Positions 1 through 13,140 of a DNA stretch of 43,906 bases are shown piece after piece (positions within the stretch are counted from its first letter, which is position 1; each line of letters starts with the position of its first letter). The stretch spans positions 1 through 43,906 of the forward strand of contig CALAPX010000181.1 in NCBI GenBank assembly GCA_937888355.1. The letters run 5' to 3'. Source of the DNA: an uncultured Spartobacteria bacterium. Its GTDB lineage: Bacteria; Verrucomicrobiota; Verrucomicrobiia; Chthoniobacterales; Terrimicrobiaceae. The notes under the pieces are model-generated. The model was not told the DNA's origin. It saw only the letters and a list, made by a program, of their open reading frames with translations, and ran no database searches. Both the position numbers and the translations under genes were made by a program.

Positions 1-2
1 GT

Positions 3-89
3 GAACCTCATCAGTGGCACCTTGGGCAAACCAGCCTTGAGGAGGCTTTCATCCACCTTACACGCGGCTCGACCCCCCGCAGCCTGTGA
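3..89 (+). CDS. ABC transporter ATP-binding protein, C-terminal end (partial)
   Basis: Reading from base 3 gives 28 codons and then TGA at 87-89. The peptide contains SLEEAFIHLTRG, which resembles the usual C-terminal end of ATPases that partner ABC-2 export permeases. The rest of the gene lies before the window. Its stop overlaps the GTG start of the next gene in a GTGA overlap, as expected for an ATPase-permease operon. The substrate cannot be told. The call rests on a short tail plus context. Confidence 0.7.
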   Translation, partial: EPHQWHLGQTSLEEAFIHLTRGSTPRSL

Positions 90-1222
90 CTCCCAAGCTC
101 TCTATTGCACGCCTCCAGGCCATGGTTGTGAAGGAATTCATCCAGATGGCACGTGACCGGATGACCTTTGCCATGATCCTCGGCATTCCCGTCCTCCAGC
201 TTCTATTGTTCGGCTACGTTATCAACACCGACCCACGTCACATGCCCGCAGCGGTTCTCCTTGCCGACACCGGCCCTCAAGGCCGAACGCTTCTGCAAGG
301 CCTTAAAAACAGCACCTACTTTGATTTCGAGCGCCAAGTGAAGACCGTTCATGAAGGACGGCGCCTTCTCATGCAGGGTCAAGTGCAGTTTCTTGTAACG
401 ATCCCTGAAAACTTCTCCCGTGACCTGCTTCGTGGTGAACGGCCAGCTATCCTCATCGAGGCCGATGCCAGCGACCCAACGGCCACAAGCGGTGGCCTCG
501 CCGCACTTGGCGGGGTACTCCACACTGCCATGCAGGCTGACTTCAAAGGCCCTCTCAGCCACCTTTCAACCTCCTTTCCAGCAATCGACCTCCTTGTCCA
601 CCCGCTTTACAACCCTGAAGCTATCACACACTATAACATCGTCCCGGGCCTCATGGGGGTCGTACTGACGATGACCCTCGTTCTCATTACCGGCTTGGCA
701 ATCACCCGCGAAACGGAACGCGGCACCATGGAAAACCTCCTAGCCATGCCGCTGCATCCCTTGGAGGTACTTGTTGGAAAAATCATCCCCTACATTTTTG
801 TTGGTTATATCCAAGTCGCCCTGATTCTCCTGGCGGCTCGCTATCTGTTTGATGTTCCCTTCCATGGCAACCTGCTGGTCCTCTTAATCGCGTCCCTATT
901 TTTCATCGCCGCGAACCTTGCCTTGGGGATCACCTTTTCGACCCTTGCAAAAAATCAGCTTCAGGCGATTCAAATGTCCTCGTTCATCTTCCTTCCTTCC
1001 GTCATGCTGTCTGGGTACCTTTTTCCCTTCAGGGGAATGCCTCTCTGGGCACAGATCATTGGCGAAACGCTGCCAATCACCCATTTTTTGAGAATTGCCC
1101 GGGGGGTTATGCTCAAAGGCATGGATTCTGAAGACCTGGGTCGCGAACTGTGGCCTATCGCTCTTTTTGCTCTCGTGGTCCTCTGGGTTGGCATCAGGCG
1201 ATATCGGCAAACGCTCGATTGA
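86..1222 (+). CDS. ABC-2 type transporter permease (YhhJ/YbhS-like)
   Basis: A 378-residue inner-membrane permease of the ABC-2 export family. The N-terminal part has the typical KEFIQMARDRMTFAM stretch followed by a first membrane span around residues 28-48. A soluble domain of about 130 residues follows (roughly 50-180), then a C-terminal block of about five hydrophobic spans including TRETERGTMENLLAMPL. Length matches the YhhJ/YbhR/YbhS group. The start is GTG at 86, overlapping the stop of the preceding ATPase gene, so translation is probably coupled. Such pairs often work with an HlyD-like adaptor in export across both membranes. The adaptor may lie upstream of the window. The exported substrate is unknown. 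Confidence 0.85.
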   Translation: MTPKLSIARLQAMVVKEFIQMARDRMTFAMILGIPVLQLLLFGYVINTDPRHMPAAVLLADTGPQGRTLLQGLKNSTYFDFERQVKTVHEGRRLLMQGQVQFLVTIPENFSRDLLRGERPAILIEADASDPTATSGGLAALGGVLHTAMQADFKGPLSHLSTSFPAIDLLVHPLYNPEAITHYNIVPGLMGVVLTMTLVLITGLAITRETERGTMENLLAMPLHPLEVLVGKIIPYIFVGYIQVALILLAARYLFDVPFHGNLLVLLIASLFFIAANLALGITFSTLAKNQLQAIQMSSFIFLPSVMLSGYLFPFRGMPLWAQIIGETLPITHFLRIARGVMLKGMDSEDLGRELWPIALFALVVLWVGIRRYRQTLD

Positions 1223-3334
<2,112 letters not shown>

Positions 3335-3417
3335 TCCACGAAAAAACCCTTTAACAATCCGTTCTGGTCCGTACAGGGCCGGGGCATGTTAAAAACCAAC
3401 CAACAAGAAAAACACAC

Positions 3418-3714
3418 ATGGCAAAAGCAAACATTAGACCCCTCGCCGATCGCGTGCTCGTAAAGCCGCTCGAGGCCGAGGAGCAAACCAAAGGTGGAAT
3501 CATCATTCCTGATTCCGCAAAGGAAAAGCCTCAAGAAGCCGAGGTTGTTTCCCTCGGAACCGGCAAACGTGACGACGATGGCAAGCTCATCGAATTCACC
3601 GTCAAGGTCGGCGACAAGGTCCTCATCTCCAAATACGGGGGAACTGAGGTGAAAGTAGAGGGCGAAAGCTACCTCATCATGCGCGAGGACGACATCCTTG
3701 GCATCATCGGATAA
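3418..3714 (+). CDS. groES: Co-chaperonin GroES
   Basis: A 98-residue Hsp10 that forms the heptameric lid of the GroEL chamber. The N-terminal [20 protein letters not shown] motif, the mobile-loop region just after it ([19 protein letters not shown]) and the C-terminal [11 protein letters not shown] strand are all typical. The gene starts 83 bases after dnaK and 43 bases before groEL, so it belongs to the same chaperone cluster. It may also have its own promoter in the dnaK-groES gap. The leader is A-rich without a Shine-Dalgarno motif. Confidence 0.97.
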   Translation: MAKANIRPLADRVLVKPLEAEEQTKGGIIIPDSAKEKPQEAEVVSLGTGKRDDDGKLIEFTVKVGDKVLISKYGGTEVKVEGESYLIMREDDILGIIG

Positions 3715-3733
3715 CCGAAAATTAAAACCTTAA

Positions 3734-5398
<1,665 letters not shown>

Positions 5399-5432
5399 GT
5401 CCAAGCTTCACCAAGCCAAAACTCAACAACTC

Positions 5433-5467
5433 AGCCGGGTTCGCGTGAACCCGGCTGTTTTTGTTTT
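5433..5467 (+). terminator. Rho-independent terminator after groEL
   Basis: A perfect 10-bp stem, AGCCGGGTTC paired with GAACCCGGCT around a GCGT loop, is followed by GTTTTTGTTTT. It lies 34 bases after the groEL stop and 24 bases before the 3' end of the convergent symporter gene. It is the clearest terminator in the window. On the minus strand the following bases are only partly T-rich, so it works best for the chaperone operon. Confidence 0.9.
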
Positions 5468-5490
5468 GAGATTAAACCATAAAGCATCGC

Positions 5491-7113
5491 TCAATCTTCC
5501 GGGTGACACTCTTCGCATCGCGGAGAACTAACAGCCGGAGCAGGGGTCGCAAAATGGTGGCAGATCCTCCAGACATGATACCCCACTCTGTCGAGCCAAC
5601 GCATGGCATCAAGGTGGAGGAGGATTTCGTCCGGGGGGCTGGAGGTGCTTTTACCTTCATCCAATACACGAATCCGCCCCTGTTTTCTCAAATTTGCTAG
5701 AGATTTGGCGGACTCTCGCACTTGTTCATGCCAACCAATGCATGCCTCGCCTTCCAATCCCTCGATTGCGAGGTTCAGCAGATTGATTGTCACGTCGACC
5801 TCCTCGTGAAGCAATCGGGTTTGCAGCACCGTTCTTATGGCCTCATGCGGTAAGATTCTGGACTGAAGGCGCACTAGATGGTCAATCACGTGCAGTTGGG
5901 CAACAAAAGCCTGACGCCCGTTTGTTAAAGGGATTGCCGCTACAAACTCCTCAATTTTGCGGATGGCAGCGGATAATTGGACCGATTTGCTCTCAAGGGC
6001 ACTTTCAGCGGGCTCTTCCAAAAGCTCCAATCGAATCAACCGGAGCATCTCTATTGAGACCTCGCGAAGTGCCCTGCCTGAGGCCTCGATGGCAACACTG
6101 GGGGTTTGCAATAGCAGTGAGTCGAGATGCCTTGTCAGGACAGGCCCCCTTTCTGGCAACAGGCGCTCGACGAGCCTTGCGTATGGACGAACAAATGGAA
6201 GAAAGACACCCACCCCAACGGCGATAAACAGGGTATGGAATGCCGCAAGGGCTTCGGGACCTGTGTTGAGCCCAAGGCATGGCAGCACCACTGGAATGAC
6301 ACTCAGGAATAGAGGCAATGCGACAAGAGCAATAAAGCCCGTGCAAAGATTGAACACCACAAACGCCAGGGCCGTGCGTTTTGCAGGCGACCCGGCTCCC
6401 AGCGCTGCTAGGCTGGCGCTAACCGTGGTGCCAACCGCCGCGCCGATCACAATTCCCGCTGCTTGTTCCAAGTTGAGCGTTCCAGCCTGTAGCGCGACCA
6501 TGCAGGCCGCCACCGCAGCGCTTGACGATTGCATCACCAACGTCAAAACAAACCCAGTAAGCATTGCCGCCGCACGCCCACCAAATCCTCCGGAAGGAAA
6601 ACCAGCCAAGGAAATTTGCTTCGATAAAGCCTCCATTCCATGCTGCAACGCATCCACCCCGACAAATATCAAACCGAACCCTGCCAGGGCCATTCCTGCC
6701 GGCTTCCATCTCGCGCTCCCGAACAAGCGCATGCCTGCTCCAGCAAAAACCAACAACAACGCATGTGCCCCAATATTTATTTTTAAGCCCAGAAGAGCGA
6801 CCAGCCAGCCGGTGCCGGTTGTGCCGAGACTCGCCCCAAACACAACACCGATTGCCTGCGGAAAGGTCAGAATCCCTGCGCTGACAAATCCGATGACCGC
6901 CACTGTAGTCGCACTAGAAGATTGCACTAACAATGTGGCCAGCATCCCCGAAAAACAGGCCTTCGCCGGCGTGCCTGTGAAGCGTAGCAGGGCTTGTCTA
7001 AGCGACGAACCTGCGAATGATTTCACCCCCTCGGTTAAAAGCAGCATTCCAAGAAGGAATAATCCTGATCCTCCGAGCAGTGCGGAAAGCATCTGGAATA
7101 AAGACAAGGGCAT
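5491..7113 (-). CDS. Na/Pi-cotransporter II-related protein with PhoU-like C-terminal domain
   Basis: A 540-residue membrane protein of the Na/phosphate symporter family (NptA/YjbB type). Two inverted repeats each carry a QSSSA signature (LVQSSSATT and VMQSSSAAV) and a GAxxGTT motif (GASLGTTGT and GAAVGTTVS), giving about nine membrane spans in the first 310 residues. The last 200 residues are a soluble helical region like PhoU. It probably moves phosphate or another anion with sodium. The start chosen is ATG at 7113, which shares its A with the TGA of the RND gene (TGATG). A longer reading from 7152 would overlap that gene by 40 bases and is less likely. Confidence 0.85.
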   Translation of the reverse strand: MPLSLFQMLSALLGGSGLFLLGMLLLTEGVKSFAGSSLRQALLRFTGTPAKACFSGMLATLLVQSSSATTVAVIGFVSAGILTFPQAIGVVFGASLGTTGTGWLVALLGLKINIGAHALLLVFAGAGMRLFGSARWKPAGMALAGFGLIFVGVDALQHGMEALSKQISLAGFPSGGFGGRAAAMLTGFVLTLVMQSSSAAVAACMVALQAGTLNLEQAAGIVIGAAVGTTVSASLAALGAGSPAKRTALAFVVFNLCTGFIALVALPLFLSVIPVVLPCLGLNTGPEALAAFHTLFIAVGVGVFLPFVRPYARLVERLLPERGPVLTRHLDSLLLQTPSVAIEASGRALREVSIEMLRLIRLELLEEPAESALESKSVQLSAAIRKIEEFVAAIPLTNGRQAFVAQLHVIDHLVRLQSRILPHEAIRTVLQTRLLHEEVDVTINLLNLAIEGLEGEACIGWHEQVRESAKSLANLRKQGRIRVLDEGKSTSSPPDEILLHLDAMRWLDRVGYHVWRICHHFATPAPAVSSPRCEECHPED

Positions 7114-10100
7114 CACCGGAGTTCGCTTGAATTCAGGAGACGCTTGATCCACCCGTTCCAGTCGTCAAGAACCGCATACAAACATGGGATGAGAACCAGC
7201 GTGATCAAGGTAGCGAAGGTAAGGCCAAAGACAATTGCCTGCGCCATGGGGGCAAGGAACTGTTCCTGACCGGATGTAGTAAATGCGAGGCTCATCAATC
7301 CGGCGACCGTTGTCGCGCTGGTCAGAAAGACGGGACGGAAGCGGAGAGCGGCGCTATGCATGATAGAACGCCAACGTGTGCCGGAGGCAATCGTGCCTGA
7401 ACGTTTGATGTCGCCATGGGCACTTAACACGTTTGAGCGGTATTGATTGATAAAATCCACAAATACCACCGAGTTGTTCACCACAATACCGGCTAGGGCA
7501 ACGGTTCCCATAATCGACATCAAGCCCATGGGTTGTCCGACCAACAACAATCCCAGAATAACCCCTACGATTCCAAAAGGGATCACGGACATAATGACAA
7601 CGGGCTGGAGGAAGGAATTTGTGATCACTGCCAGCAGGCCGTAGATAAGCAACATCGCGACGATCGCAGCGAATTTCATGCTCTCAACGCTCCGCTCGCT
7701 GTCTTCATTTTCACCAGTGAGAGCCGCACGCACGCCGGGGTGTTGCGCTAGGATACCAGGCAGCCAGCCCGAAATAATACCGTTCGCCTCAGCGGATGTC
7801 GTAAGGCGGCTGTCCAGATCTGCTGACACTGTGACCACTCGCTCCTGGTTGGTGCGTTTGATCCTCGAAACACCTGTGACGCTTTGCATGGTAGCCACGC
7901 TTGAAAGTGCAACAGGAAGGCCTTCGTTGTTTATGAGCTTCAACCCGTAAAGCAATTCAGGATCTTGAGCAACGGACTCTGCCAGTTTGACGCGCAGGAT
8001 AACCTCCTCATTCCCCCATCGCATGCGATCCGCCTCCAACCCAAAAAATCCCCCTTGGAGCGCCCGGGCTACACTTGTGGCATCGAGCCCCAGTTCGCCT
8101 GCACGGGCCGCATCCACACGCACGCGGAGCTCGGTTTTGCCCCGGGGAAAATCATTTCCTTCGTTGTAAACTCCCGGAATCTCCTCCAAACGGCCCCCGA
8201 TCTTGTCGGCAACAAGTAACAACTCGGTGAAATCTGGTCCGCTCAATTCGACATTTACTGGACGCCCAACGGGGGGGCCACCCTCCTTGATATTTACCTC
8301 CAATTGCACGAATTCGGGAAATTCTTTAATGATGGAACGTAAACTGCGGGCGATCTCCGATGCTTTCCTGCACGCTGGGTTCTCCTCATCGAGATCGACC
8401 GTCACCAATGCAAGATTTGTTCCATATTCTAGAAAGTCATTGGTCGGATCGAAGCGGGCCCCGATGCGGGTGACCAACGCCAGAACATCATCGGCCGGCA
8501 ACACCTCTGCAATCCGGCGCTCAAGGCGTGCGATGGCCAGCGAGGTTTGCTTCAGGCTGTAGTCTGCAGGCAGTTCAGCCTTCACAAAAATGAGGTCCGC
8601 GAAATCGGTGGAGAACAACTTAAATGGAACCAAACCCGCGCCCACGAGTCCCCCGGCTCCAACGAGCAACATCAAAAACATTCCAGCCGCCGCATATCGC
8701 CAGCGAAGAGCAATCGTCAACAAATGGAGATAGAGTTGGATAACCGCCTTCAGCATTATGTCCACTGTGTCCCGCATATCACGGTAGGTAACCCGCACCA
8801 TGCGGGGGATGAGCGCCAATCCCTTCGCCGGCGGCAACGCGTCTAGCTCAGCAGCCGTTTTACCGCGCTTCACAAAGTCCGCCAGATGGCTCGGCAGGAC
8901 GATGAATGCCTGTACCAGCGAGAAGACCAGCGCGGAAATCACGACAACAGGAACGATCATGAGAAACTTTCCGATGATGCCCTCGGCCCAGATCAACGGC
9001 AGAAAAGCTGCCACTGTCGTACTTACACTCCCAAGCACCGGCCAGAATACTTCAGAAGCTCCGCGAATCGCCGCATCGTGAGGGCTTACACCATTCTGTA
9101 AATGGCGATAAGCATTTTCGGCCATCACAACGGCGTCATCCACCACCATGCCTAGGGCCATGATCATCCCAAAGAGAGAGAGTAGATTGATGGTGAATCC
9201 GCCTGCTTGGAGGACAAGCATCGTGCCCGCGAAGGAAATGGGCAGACCGACTGCAACCAGCAGGGCAAGCCGCCAATTGAGCATCAGAAGCAGAAGCACA
9301 GTTACAAGCACGAGGGCCTGCACGCCATTCTGAACGACCGTATTGATTCGAACCTTTATGAAACGCGTCGTATCGCTGAGGGCGCGGGTCTCAACTTCGG
9401 GAGGAAGTTCTTTAGCGCCCTCAGCAAACACTTTCCGGCATGCTTGAACAGTTTTAATAGCATCGGCGCCCTTCTTCTTGATGATCGTGAATGTCACCGC
9501 CGACCGCATATCCGCACGCCCCATGGTGCGAGCTTCCTCGGTGGTGTCGCGGAATGTTGCCAGATCCCTTAAGAGCACCATCTCTCCTCCACGAACTGGT
9601 ATGGCGGTGTCGGCAAGATCCTGGGCAGACGTGATCTCGCCGATCAGACGCACGATGCGCTGACCGCCGGAGGCATCAAGTCGTCCCCCAACGGCATTGA
9701 TATTTTTTCGCCGCACCGCCTCGTTTACCTTTTCGATGGAAAGACCTGCGGCCTCAAGCTTGTGTGGGTCGAGCTCCACCCATACCTCGCGACGATCCAG
9801 GCCGTCGGCCAAAACTGCCGAGACCCCTGAAATGATGCGCAACTTCCGCTCCAACCGCTCGAGCTGGGGACGGATCGACATAGGATCGAAGCCGGAAGGG
9901 TAGGACACCGTGAAAGTGATCAGGGGAAACGGAATATCAAATTCATCGATCACAGGAGGCTCGATCGTAGCCGGCAATCTTGACTTTGCTTTATCCACGG
10001 ACTGCCGGACTTCGTTTAAAATGGGATCGATATTTGTAATTGAGGATTCGAGTTCGATGAAAATGTTCGAAAAGTTGTCCTCGGAAAATGAACGGATTTT

Positions 10101-10340
10101 TTTAATCCCCTCCACGCTCGCCAATTCGACCTCAATCGGCACCGTGATGGTTCTCTCGATCTCCTCGGATGAACTGGTCGCGGGATCCAGTGTTGTGACC
10201 TGAATGAAATTCGTTGAGACATCAGGAAAAAGGTCGAGCTTCAGGCGAGTGGTTGCGCTCATCCACCCGGCGATGAGCAAAAACACGCACAGCAAGTTTA
10301 CCGCCACACGGTTGTTAACACTCCACTCGGAAAGTTTCAC
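7113..10340 (-). CDS. RND efflux transporter permease (AcrB/HAE-1-like)
   Basis: A 1075-residue proton-driven pump of the inner membrane, part of a tripartite efflux system. It has the standard RND plan: TM1 near residues 12-30, a large periplasmic loop, TM2-6, a second loop and TM8-12. TM4 carries GMVVDDAVVMAENAYRH with the paired Asp of proton relay. TM10 carries GIVVNNSVVFVDF. These motifs fit the drug or lipophile class rather than the heavy-metal class. It starts with GTG at 10340, overlapping the adaptor stop by 4 bases (GTGA), and its stop overlaps the symporter start. No TolC-type outer membrane partner is in the window. The substrate is unknown. Confidence 0.92.
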   Translation of the reverse strand: MKLSEWSVNNRVAVNLLCVFLLIAGWMSATTRLKLDLFPDVSTNFIQVTTLDPATSSSEEIERTITVPIEVELASVEGIKKIRSFSEDNFSNIFIELESSITNIDPILNEVRQSVDKAKSRLPATIEPPVIDEFDIPFPLITFTVSYPSGFDPMSIRPQLERLERKLRIISGVSAVLADGLDRREVWVELDPHKLEAAGLSIEKVNEAVRRKNINAVGGRLDASGGQRIVRLIGEITSAQDLADTAIPVRGGEMVLLRDLATFRDTTEEARTMGRADMRSAVTFTIIKKKGADAIKTVQACRKVFAEGAKELPPEVETRALSDTTRFIKVRINTVVQNGVQALVLVTVLLLLMLNWRLALLVAVGLPISFAGTMLVLQAGGFTINLLSLFGMIMALGMVVDDAVVMAENAYRHLQNGVSPHDAAIRGASEVFWPVLGSVSTTVAAFLPLIWAEGIIGKFLMIVPVVVISALVFSLVQAFIVLPSHLADFVKRGKTAAELDALPPAKGLALIPRMVRVTYRDMRDTVDIMLKAVIQLYLHLLTIALRWRYAAAGMFLMLLVGAGGLVGAGLVPFKLFSTDFADLIFVKAELPADYSLKQTSLAIARLERRIAEVLPADDVLALVTRIGARFDPTNDFLEYGTNLALVTVDLDEENPACRKASEIARSLRSIIKEFPEFVQLEVNIKEGGPPVGRPVNVELSGPDFTELLLVADKIGGRLEEIPGVYNEGNDFPRGKTELRVRVDAARAGELGLDATSVARALQGGFFGLEADRMRWGNEEVILRVKLAESVAQDPELLYGLKLINNEGLPVALSSVATMQSVTGVSRIKRTNQERVVTVSADLDSRLTTSAEANGIISGWLPGILAQHPGVRAALTGENEDSERSVESMKFAAIVAMLLIYGLLAVITNSFLQPVVIMSVIPFGIVGVILGLLLVGQPMGLMSIMGTVALAGIVVNNSVVFVDFINQYRSNVLSAHGDIKRSGTIASGTRWRSIMHSAALRFRPVFLTSATTVAGLMSLAFTTSGQEQFLAPMAQAIVFGLTFATLITLVLIPCLYAVLDDWNGWIKRLLNSSELR

Positions 10341-11377
10341 TGGATGTAGACCTTGTCACCCGGTTGAAGCCCCTCCAATACCGGAAACTTACCGCGAATC
10401 TCGGGACCAACTTTGATTTTCACAGGCAAGGGACCCTCTGGCATGTCCTTGATGACAATGGCATCCGCTCCAGCGAATCGAACCGCCACAGCAGGAATCA
10501 CAGGTCCGGGGGAAAACTCCTGCACCGTGACATCAACACTGCCTTGGATTCCTCCAGGCAAACTGCTTTCAGCATTTTCCAATACCGCCTCAACCTTGAA
10601 GAGCCGCGTTGCAGGGTCCGCGGAACGGCTTACAAAACGCACCACTGGCTCGAGCTTCCCTCCCAAGCCGGAGGCAAGGCGCAATGGCAACTTGGTGCCC
10701 AGCGGGAACGCGGACAGGTCGTTCTCACTGACAAAAAGTTCTGCTCGTAATTTATTAAGATCCACCATATCGACCACAGGCTCGTTGACATTGACCGCAT
10801 CACCCACATCCACCAGACGTGCATTTACGGTGCCGTCGAAGGGGGCTTTGACCGTATGACGCTGGACCGTATCACGGGCTTCGGCGAACACGGCTCTAGC
10901 GATCCTTGCCTCAGACAATGCTGATTCATAAGCCGTGGCGGAAATGGCTTTCACATCCCTCAAGCGCTCGGCCTCTTTTAACAACCGCTCTGTTTCAGAC
11001 ATGCGCAGCGATGCCGCATCGAGGAGGATCTGCGCGCGGGATGCATCAAGTTTGATCAATATTTTCCCCAAGGCGACACGGTCACCAGCTTCAACAAATG
11101 CCTCCACAACCCTGCCGGCAACCTCGGCAGGAACCCCGGCGCTCATCCAAGGCTCTAGGGTTGCTGTAAATTTCCGCATGCGCTCAAGTGCTGCCGATTC
11201 GATTATCACTGGCACTGGCGGTGGGGCCAAAAGCTCCTTCCGCTCCACCTCGCTGCGTCGCCGCTCCCTCTGCGCGTCAATATACCTATTCATGCCCGCA
11301 AGCACTCCTGCAACCAAAAGGCCAAGAGCAAGAAAGCCGAGCACGGCACGCTTTGTCCGTCGATGAAACATTGCCAT
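10337..11377 (-). CDS. RND efflux periplasmic adaptor (membrane fusion protein)
   Basis: HlyD/AcrA-type adaptor that links the RND pump to an outer membrane channel. A membrane anchor lies near residues 11-30. A biotinyl-lipoyl half-motif (AEVAGRVVEAFVEAGDRV), a helical hairpin of about 70 residues (SLRMSETERLLKEAERL onward), the second lipoyl half (VKAPFDGTVNARLVDVGDAV) and beta-barrel and proximal domains follow. The start taken here is ATG at 11377. Another ATG at 11371 sits at good spacing from AGGGA and may be the true one. A TTG at 11425 would add 16 residues. First gene of the adaptor-pump-symporter operon, divergent from ftsB. Confidence 0.88.
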   Translation of the reverse strand: MAMFHRRTKRAVLGFLALGLLVAGVLAGMNRYIDAQRERRRSEVERKELLAPPPVPVIIESAALERMRKFTATLEPWMSAGVPAEVAGRVVEAFVEAGDRVALGKILIKLDASRAQILLDAASLRMSETERLLKEAERLRDVKAISATAYESALSEARIARAVFAEARDTVQRHTVKAPFDGTVNARLVDVGDAVNVNEPVVDMVDLNKLRAELFVSENDLSAFPLGTKLPLRLASGLGGKLEPVVRFVSRSADPATRLFKVEAVLENAESSLPGGIQGSVDVTVQEFSPGPVIPAVAVRFAGADAIVIKDMPEGPLPVKIKVGPEIRGKFPVLEGLQPGDKVYIQ

Positions 11378-11470
11378 GTCCCTAGGCAACACTGCCCTTC
11401 TTGGCAAGGATGGTTCATTTTTCAAAATCCCAGCTGGATATCTGGGCTAGTGTAAGAGTAGGGATATTAT

Positions 11471-11815
11471 GTGGCCCAACTTCGCTCGCAACGCCGCCGC
11501 AAAACCGAACACTGGAAGAAGGCCAACCTCGCTCTTCAAGGGTTGATCGCCGCCGGCGTGGTTCTGCTGTGTGTTTTTATTTTCTATCCCCAAATTGAAC
11601 GCCGCAACGCGTTGGCCCATCAATTGGAGAATGAGCGAGCCGCCCTGCGCGACGAGGAGAACCAGCGCGCTCTCCACCGCCGTGAAGTCCACCTGCTGGA
11701 GAACGATCCAGAATATGTCGAGATTATTGCCCGCGATCGAATTGGTGTAATGAAAGAAGGGGAAACAATTTTTCGCTTCGACACCCCCGCTCCGGACCTT
11801 GCTCCACGCGAATAG
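11471..11815 (+). CDS. ftsB: Septum formation initiator, FtsB/DivIC family
   Basis: A 114-residue bitopic membrane protein of the cell-division complex, where FtsB bridges FtsL and FtsQ. It has a basic N-terminal tail (RSQRRRKTEHWKK), one membrane span at about residues 22-42, a coiled coil (ERRNALAHQLENERAALRDE) and the family's C-terminal motif ENDPEYVEIIARDRIGVMKEGE. The start is GTG at 11471 with a possible AGGGA seven bases upstream. An overlapping ATG at 11469 is out of frame. It lies 59 bases before prfB, so the two may be co-transcribed. The gene symbol is assigned by family; DivIC would be an equal name. Confidence 0.85.
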   Translation: MAQLRSQRRRKTEHWKKANLALQGLIAAGVVLLCVFIFYPQIERRNALAHQLENERAALRDEENQRALHRREVHLLENDPEYVEIIARDRIGVMKEGETIFRFDTPAPDLAPRE

Positions 11816-11874
11816 TAGTTCTTTGGAACTCCCAGATTGCATGCGCGTGCAACCGTATCTATTGTTCCTTTTTA

Positions 11875-13015
11875 ATGACTGAGGAACTACAAAATTTGGA
11901 CACCTCCGCGATCAAAGGCCGTCTGGCTTCGATGCGGAGGTTTCTTTGACTTGCCCGCATTGACCCTCCGCCTGTCCGAACTTGAATCGCGCATGGCGGC
12001 ACCTGATTTCTGGGATCACCGCGAGCGGGCTCAGAAGGATGTCGCCGAGGTCTCTTCGATTCGGAATAAAATAACTCCTTTAGCTTCCCTCAAATCCCGT
12101 ATCGAGGATCTTGATGTGCTCCGCGAAATAGCCCTCGAGGAACCTGATGAAAAACGCCCGGCAGCGGCGGCTGAGGTTCTGACTGAGCTCGACTCGATAG
12201 TGAAGGCTTTGGACAAATTCGAGATCGCTGCACTTCTCTCGGGAGAACATGACAACTGCCCCGCATTTCTATCCATCCAAGCCGGTGCTGGGGGCACCGA
12301 ATCTTGCGACTGGGCTGATATGCTCTACCGCATGTATCAACGCTGGATGGAGCGGCATGGCCTCCAATTTGCCATCACGGACATTCAACTTGGCGACGAG
12401 GCAGGGGTGAAATCCGCCACGCTCCGCGTCACCGGTGAGAATGCCTACGGCTACCTTAAAACAGAAATTGGCGTGCACCGCTTGGTTCGCATCTCGCCAT
12501 TTGATTCCAACAAGCGCCGCCACACTTCGTTCGCCGGTGTCGATGTCGTGCCGGAAATTGAGGATGTCCCGGTCGAAGTGAACGAAGCGGACATCAAGCT
12601 CGACACCTTCCGCTCCGGGGGAAAGGGTGGCCAGAACGTGAACAAGGTCGAGACCGCCGTACGCCTCACCCACATTCCCAGCGGAATCGTTGTCGGGTGC
12701 CAAGCCGAGCGCAGTCAGGGCCGCAACCGCGAAATGGCCATGCAAATGCTAAAGGCGAAACTTTACCAGATCGAAGCCGACAAAAAACGCGCTGAGATCG
12801 ACCGCCATTATGGAGAGAAAGGCGATGTTGCCTGGGGCAACCAGATCCGGAGTTATGTCTTTCAGCCCTACCAGATGGTGAAAGATCTGCGCACTGGCGT
12901 GAAAACCGGCGATATTCAGGCCGTCATGGACGGCGACATTGATGCCTTTATCGAAGGCAAGCTCCGTGGACTCACATACAAAAAAGGCGCTGCAAACGAC
13001 GAAAACGACGATTAG
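11875..13015 (+). CDS. prfB: Peptide chain release factor 2 (programmed +1 frameshift)
   Basis: RF2 releases the peptide at UGA and UAA codons. The gene begins with ATG at 11875 and reads 24 codons to an in-frame TGA at 11947-11949. A +1 shift at CTTTGAC then continues from GAC at 11948 to TAG at 13015, giving 379 residues. The joined protein carries the stop-recognition SPF (residues 207-209) and the catalytic GGQ (251-253), nearly the same positions as in E. coli. The TTG at 11951 is therefore not a start. The gene is autoregulated: when RF2 is scarce, the TGA is read slowly and the shift is favoured. No Shine-Dalgarno sequence precedes the ATG. Confidence 0.96.
11936..11950 (+). promoter_or_regulatory. 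prfB programmed +1 frameshift signal
   Basis: GGAGG at 11936-11940, three bases (TTT), then the slippery CTT TGA C at 11944-11950. This is the canonical arrangement, in which an internal Shine-Dalgarno-like sequence three bases upstream of CTT pushes the ribosome forward by one base at the UGA. Spacing equals that in E. coli prfB. It also implies that this organism's 16S rRNA keeps an anti-Shine-Dalgarno sequence, although most starts in the window do not use one. Confidence 0.95.
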
Positions 13016-13140
13016 CCAGCAGGTCACCCCCTCCTGCTATGCCAAGGTTTCGCAGGAGGATAAAGAATCTGACTGGTTTGCCTCTTGCCAATGCGGCCTA
13101 CACTCGCTTTTCTACACCCTTTTTCCAATTCACCCTACCT

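Noticed and set aside
5957-7147. Long 396-codon frame on the plus strand opposite the symporter gene
   Set aside because: It is antisense to a gene with clear QSSSA and GTT family motifs, its composition (A, N, P, T, R rich) is that of a shadow frame, and it shows no domain.
7113-10340. Heavy-metal (CusA-type) RND pump
   Set aside because: TM4 carries the Asp-Asp pair typical of drug-type HAE-1 pumps and there are no metal-resistance neighbours.
11875-11950. prfB as a pseudogene because of an in-frame TGA after 24 codons
   Set aside because: The stop lies in the canonical CTTTGAC frameshift site with the upstream GGAGG, and the downstream frame is complete.
13018-13038. AGCAGG/CCTGCT inverted repeat after prfB as a terminator
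   Set aside because: The 6-bp stem is perfect but no T run follows, so it is not a convincing intrinsic terminator.
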